From: Clostridium estertheticum
Lineage (GTDB): Bacteria; Bacillota; Clostridia; Clostridiales; Clostridiaceae
DNA length: 64,000 bases
Assembly: GCF_011065935.2 (NCBI RefSeq)
Contig: NZ_JAAMNH020000001.1
Location: 4,361,001 to 4,425,000 of the forward strand
Reading direction: 5' to 3'
Position numbers and translations under genes: made by a program. Numbering within the stretch: position 1 is the stretch's first letter; each line of letters begins with the position of its first letter. The notes below the pieces were generated by a model. It saw only the letters and a program-made list of their open reading frames with translations, was not told the origin of the DNA and ran no database searches. This document shows, in pieces, positions 61,070-64,000 of this stretch.

Positions 61070-61258
61070 GAAAAAGTATATATTATTACAATTGCAATTC
61101 GCTATGCTAAGTAATTCTAAACAAATTTTAATTAAAGATACTAAAAAGTACAACTCGCTATCGCTCAGACAGTACTTTTCTTAACGTATCTTTAATTAAA
61201 ATTAGTTAAAAATTGCTAACGCTTGCTCAAATGCAATTTACATAATATATACTTTTCT
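61070..61258. repeat. Long imperfect palindrome 1
   Basis: The arms 61070-61151 and 61172-61258 can fold into a hairpin of about 80 bp per side with interruptions: AAAAGTATATATTAT with ATAATATATACTTTT, TTTTAATTAAAGATAC with GTATCTTTAATTAAAA, and AAAAGTAC with GTACTTTT at the tip. The loop holds CTCGCTATCGCTCAGACA. It begins just after the transporter stop. A large terminator or a MITE-like element. Confidence 0.7.
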
Positions 61259-61397
61259 TAGCACCCTAATGGATTGATAATATTAGTAACGAAAAAAGCA
61301 CAGAATAATTTCTGTGCTTCTTTCGATACTGTTATGACTGTAAGAGGTATGCTTAAAATAGCACCTAAATAGTAAGTATGAAATTTCTCCAAAGTGA

Positions 61398-61596
61398 CTT
61401 GCAATAAGAAGCGAAAAAACATTGAATTTCCATTTAGAAATTCTTCTTTTGGAAATATAAAATTCTCGTGAGCCTGCCAGGACGGCAGGCTAGCGAACCC
61501 GAAGCAGGACGCTGAGTGTGAGCGGCAGAGAATTTTATATTTCCAAAAGATTAGAATTTCTAAATGGAATTTCACGTTTCGAGCTCTTATTGCAAG
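61398..61596. repeat. Long imperfect palindrome 2 with GC-rich core
   Basis: The inner arms 61424-61467 and 61528-61571 (44 bp each) are nearly perfect complements; the outer CTTGCAATAAG (61398-61408) pairs with CTTATTGCAAG (61586-61596). The 60-base core is GC-rich, unlike its surroundings, with its own hairpin GCCTGCC/GGCAGGC and a CGCT/AGCG stem. No coding potential. Ends just after the pepF stop on the minus strand. The short stem GCACAGAA/TTCTGTGC at about 61298-61319 may be a separate terminator. Confidence 0.7.
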
Positions 61597-61623
61597 GCAC
61601 GTAGGAGAACTTCTATACTTCTC

Positions 61624-63423
61624 TTACATCTCTTTTTCCAGCATCTCTAACAATTCATCAAATCTTCTTATAGTATCCTCTAAAGGTTTTGGAGTGGACA
61701 TATCTACCCCTGCCTTTTTAAGTATATTTATTGGATAGTCACTTCCACCACTTTTTAAGAACCCTTTATATCTTTCTACAGCACTTTCGCCCTCTTCAAC
61801 TATCATTTTACTGAAAGAATTAGCTGCTGCAAAACCTGTAGTATATTGATATACATAAAAATCATTATAAAAGTGAGGTATTCTTGACCATTCCATATCT
61901 ATACCTTCATCTACAACCATATCTGCTCCAAAATATCTTACGTTTAAATCATGATAAGTTTTACATAAATCCTCTGGAGATAATGGATTGCCCTTTTCTA
62001 TACTTTCATGAGTTATTTTTTCAAACTCTGCAAACATACATTGTCTAAATACTGTAGTCCTTATTCCTTCTAATTGCTGATTTATTAAGAACAATCTTTT
62101 TTTCTTATCTGTTTCATTTTTAATTAAATAATCTATTAATAGGCATTCATTAGTTATTGATGCTACTTCTGCACAAAATAACACATACTCAGAATATATA
62201 TAGGGTTGAGTCTTTCTTGAATAATAAGAATGAATAGAGTGCCCCATTTCATGAGCAAGCGTTGACACATCATTCAATTGGTAATTATAGTTTAAAAGTA
62301 CGTAAGGCATACTGTCATAGCAGCCCCAGGAATATGCCCCTGTACGTTTGCCCTTATTTTCAAATACGTCTACCCAACCTTCACTAATTCCTTGTTTGAA
62401 AATATCTAAATACTCTTGCCCTAGTGGTTTAATACCATCGAGTGTTATTTTAACAGCATCAGCATATTCAATATGATCTACTTCTACATCGACAATTGGC
62501 ACATATAAATCATACATATGAATTTCATCAAGCCCTAGCAGTTTCTTTTTAAGGCTTACGTATTTATGAAGTGAAGATAAATTATTATTTATAGTATCCA
62601 CCACATTATGATAAACCTCTACCGGAATATTATTAGGCTTTAAAGAACTTTCTAATGCGCAGGTATAATTTCTTGTTTTTGCATTAAATACAAAATTCTT
62701 TATTGAAGATGTTAAAGATGTTGTTAGTGTATTTTTAAATCCACTATAGGTTCCAAATAATGCATCGAAGGCGTCTTTTCTTACTCTTCTATCCTTTGAT
62801 TTTATAAAACTACTGTAATTTCCTTCTGTTAATTCAACCTCATTACCACTTTCATCTTTTATACTTGGAAATGTCATGTCTGCATTTGTAAGCATTCCAA
62901 ATATATTTCCTGGTGCATTTAAACAGTCACTAACAGAAGCCAAAAGCTTTTCTCCCTCTGCACTTAAAATATGAGGTTTTTGATCTAAAATATCTTTTAA
63001 ATAGAATTCATATAGTTTAAGCGCTGGAAGCCTTCTAATCGCCTCATCTACAGCTCCCTCTGGTAATGATAATAATTCAGGAACAAAAAATGCTGTGACA
63101 CTGGAAACTTCTGCCGCATAAGCATCAACCTTATTTTTAAGAACTTGAAACTCAGCCTTAGCCGTATCCTCGTCCCCTCTTAGATGAGCATATACAAGTA
63201 ATCTATCTAAAAGTTTCCCAATTTCTACATCGCTTTCTAAAAATAATAATAACTCCTCAGCCTTGCCCAATTTTCCTGAAAACCTTTTCATTTCTGGAGC
63301 CTTAGATTTTAATATTTCAAAATCTTCTTCCCACGCCGCAGAAGTCGCATACATCTTATCAACTTTCCACTTATACATACTATTGATTTCATCTCTTGTC
63401 TTAAGCTTTTTAACTTCACTCAC
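61624..63423 (-). CDS. pepF: Oligoendopeptidase F
   Basis: Cytoplasmic zinc metallopeptidase (M3 family) that cleaves oligopeptides of about 7-17 residues. The metal motif is LAHEMGHSIHSYYSR (HExxH), followed by a distal Glu in the YVLFCAEVASITNE region. At 599 residues it is full length. Start is GTG (SEVKKLKTRDEINSMY) with AGAAGG upstream. It stands alone between the palindromic elements and a terminator shared with the radical SAM gene. Confidence 0.94.
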   Translation of the reverse strand: MSEVKKLKTRDEINSMYKWKVDKMYATSAAWEEDFEILKSKAPEMKRFSGKLGKAEELLLFLESDVEIGKLLDRLLVYAHLRGDEDTAKAEFQVLKNKVDAYAAEVSSVTAFFVPELLSLPEGAVDEAIRRLPALKLYEFYLKDILDQKPHILSAEGEKLLASVSDCLNAPGNIFGMLTNADMTFPSIKDESGNEVELTEGNYSSFIKSKDRRVRKDAFDALFGTYSGFKNTLTTSLTSSIKNFVFNAKTRNYTCALESSLKPNNIPVEVYHNVVDTINNNLSSLHKYVSLKKKLLGLDEIHMYDLYVPIVDVEVDHIEYADAVKITLDGIKPLGQEYLDIFKQGISEGWVDVFENKGKRTGAYSWGCYDSMPYVLLNYNYQLNDVSTLAHEMGHSIHSYYSRKTQPYIYSEYVLFCAEVASITNECLLIDYLIKNETDKKKRLFLINQQLEGIRTTVFRQCMFAEFEKITHESIEKGNPLSPEDLCKTYHDLNVRYFGADMVVDEGIDMEWSRIPHFYNDFYVYQYTTGFAAANSFSKMIVEEGESAVERYKGFLKSGGSDYPINILKKAGVDMSTPKPLEDTIRRFDELLEMLEKEM

Positions 63424-63530
63424 TAAAATTTCCTTCTTTCATTTTTAAAATTTAAACTCTACTAACCTAAATTAGTAGGTAACATATTATAACTATATTA
63501 TCATATAATTGAAAAAGATTCTACAATCTA

Positions 63531-63557
63531 AAAAACCTCACATTTTGTGAGGTTTTT
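63531..63557. terminator. Terminator after the radical SAM gene
   Basis: AAAAACCTCACA with its perfect complement TGTGAGGTTTTT and a 3-base loop, 60 bp beyond the radical SAM stop (minus strand). Also protects pepF from read-through. Confidence 0.85.
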
Positions 63558-63618
63558 AGTTGTACATTTGAATAAATAGGCTACCATACTGACTTATTAT
63601 TTACTTATTTGTGTCTAA

Positions 63619-64000
63619 CTATACCACAACTACATTTCTGCACCCATTATGGTTGACTGTCTCGACCAGTTTCCTCATAATTTCATCATTAGGTGTATAA
63701 CTGTTTATCATATCAAGTCGAACACCAATTTGCCTGTATTTTATAAGTTTATATCTTATATCCGGATTTAAGATCGCGATAAGCTTGCTGATTTTATCTA
63801 CATTGTTATAGTTATCTAAGACTTCTGGTACAATAACCGTTCTAATTTCATAAATTTTATTTATCTTTGCTAAATATTTTACATTTTCTATGACAGTGGC
63901 GTTTCCCATACCCGTAAGCCTCGTATGCTCCTCATTATTATAGGCTTTTATATCTACCATTGCCATATCCATAACGTCCACTAGCTCCTGATGGTCCCAT
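63619..64000 (-). CDS. Radical SAM activating-enzyme-like protein, C-terminal part
   Basis: Incomplete: the frame is open through the window edge (the visible N-side reads WDHQELVDVMDMAMVDIKAY), so the SAM-binding CxxxCxxC motif lies outside. The visible about 127 residues resemble glycyl-radical activating enzymes (DIKAYNNEEHTRLTGMGN, RTVIVPEVLDNYNNVDKI, KYRQIGVRLD). The substrate is unknown; pyruvate formate-lyase activation is one possibility. Confidence 0.7.
   Translation of the reverse strand, partial: WDHQELVDVMDMAMVDIKAYNNEEHTRLTGMGNATVIENVKYLAKINKIYEIRTVIVPEVLDNYNNVDKISKLIAILNPDIRYKLIKYRQIGVRLDMINSYTPNDEIMRKLVETVNHNGCRNVVVV

Overview
The window is AT-rich throughout, with Shine-Dalgarno sites of the AGGAGG type, frequent TTG and GTG starts, and gene families typical of an anaerobic low-GC Gram-positive. 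It looks like chromosomal DNA of a Clostridium (sensu stricto) species; no rRNA, tRNA, CRISPR array or prophage was seen, and the species cannot be named from this sequence alone.

Layout. 0-4.1 kb: riboflavin operon ribD-ribE-ribBA-ribH (minus strand) behind an FMN riboswitch and terminator. 4.2-6.9 kb: a 44-codon orphan gene and a complete polar amino-acid ABC importer. 6.9-10.1 kb: methionine gamma-lyase with a sigma-54 promoter, next to a TyrR-like sigma-54 activator. 10.2-15.9 kb: membrane proteins (DUF2809, a NUDIX-DUF4173 fusion, DUF2975 with a small XRE regulator, PAP2), then a TetR-TauE/SafE pair with a double-palindrome operator. 16.1-21.7 kb: a decayed accessory stretch with an APH-like kinase, two GNATs, three pseudogenes and copies of a GGGGACGGTTAACA repeat. 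22.3-27.5 kb: ApbE, a PtsG-type permease under a GlcT-type antiterminator leader, and an ECF sigma/anti-sigma pair. 27.7-34.2 kb: cysteine desulfurase-ThiI, an HD-GYP protein, a polysaccharide deacetylase and an EamA transporter. 34.3-39.4 kb: metallophosphoesterase plus a cytoplasmic BMP-like protein, a PH-domain pair and a CBS protein. 39.5-43.6 kb: amino-sugar operon gntR-murQ-nagA-nagB with a NagR-type operator and a fossil of a second murQ. 43.6-46.3 kb: zntA/cadA-type ATPase and its ArsR repressor. 46.3-50.4 kb: mobile DNA, a REP-associated Y1 transposase framed by the same GGGGACGGTTAACA repeats and a TnpB-only insertion element. 50.4-51.8 kb: an exported four-repeat protein. 51.9-59.2 kb: the glycine cleavage system (gcvT-gcvH-gcvPA-gcvPB-lpdA) behind a tandem glycine riboswitch, with a divergent lipoate ligase. 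59.3-61.1 kb: a second, unusually spaced glycine-riboswitch-like leader in front of an APC-family transporter. 61.1-64 kb: two long palindromic intergenic elements, oligoendopeptidase F, and the 3' part of a radical SAM gene cut by the window edge.

How the genes connect. Flavin appears twice (ribDEBAH makes FMN, ApbE attaches it), glycine is handled by one regulon (riboswitch-controlled cleavage system, lipoylation, riboswitch-controlled transporter), amino-sugar recycling is a single NagR-type operon, and sulfur appears as methionine degradation and thiolation of tRNA or thiamin.

The most notable items are the RAYT with its dispersed repeat family (one copy sits exactly at the broken end of a hydrolase pseudogene), the long-linker glycine leader of the transporter with its non-AUG start, the sigma-54 promoter of the methionine gamma-lyase, the TnpB with an AUA initiation position and no zinc-finger cysteines, the signal-less BMP-like protein with a ParB-like N-terminal part, and the exported protein made of four repeats.
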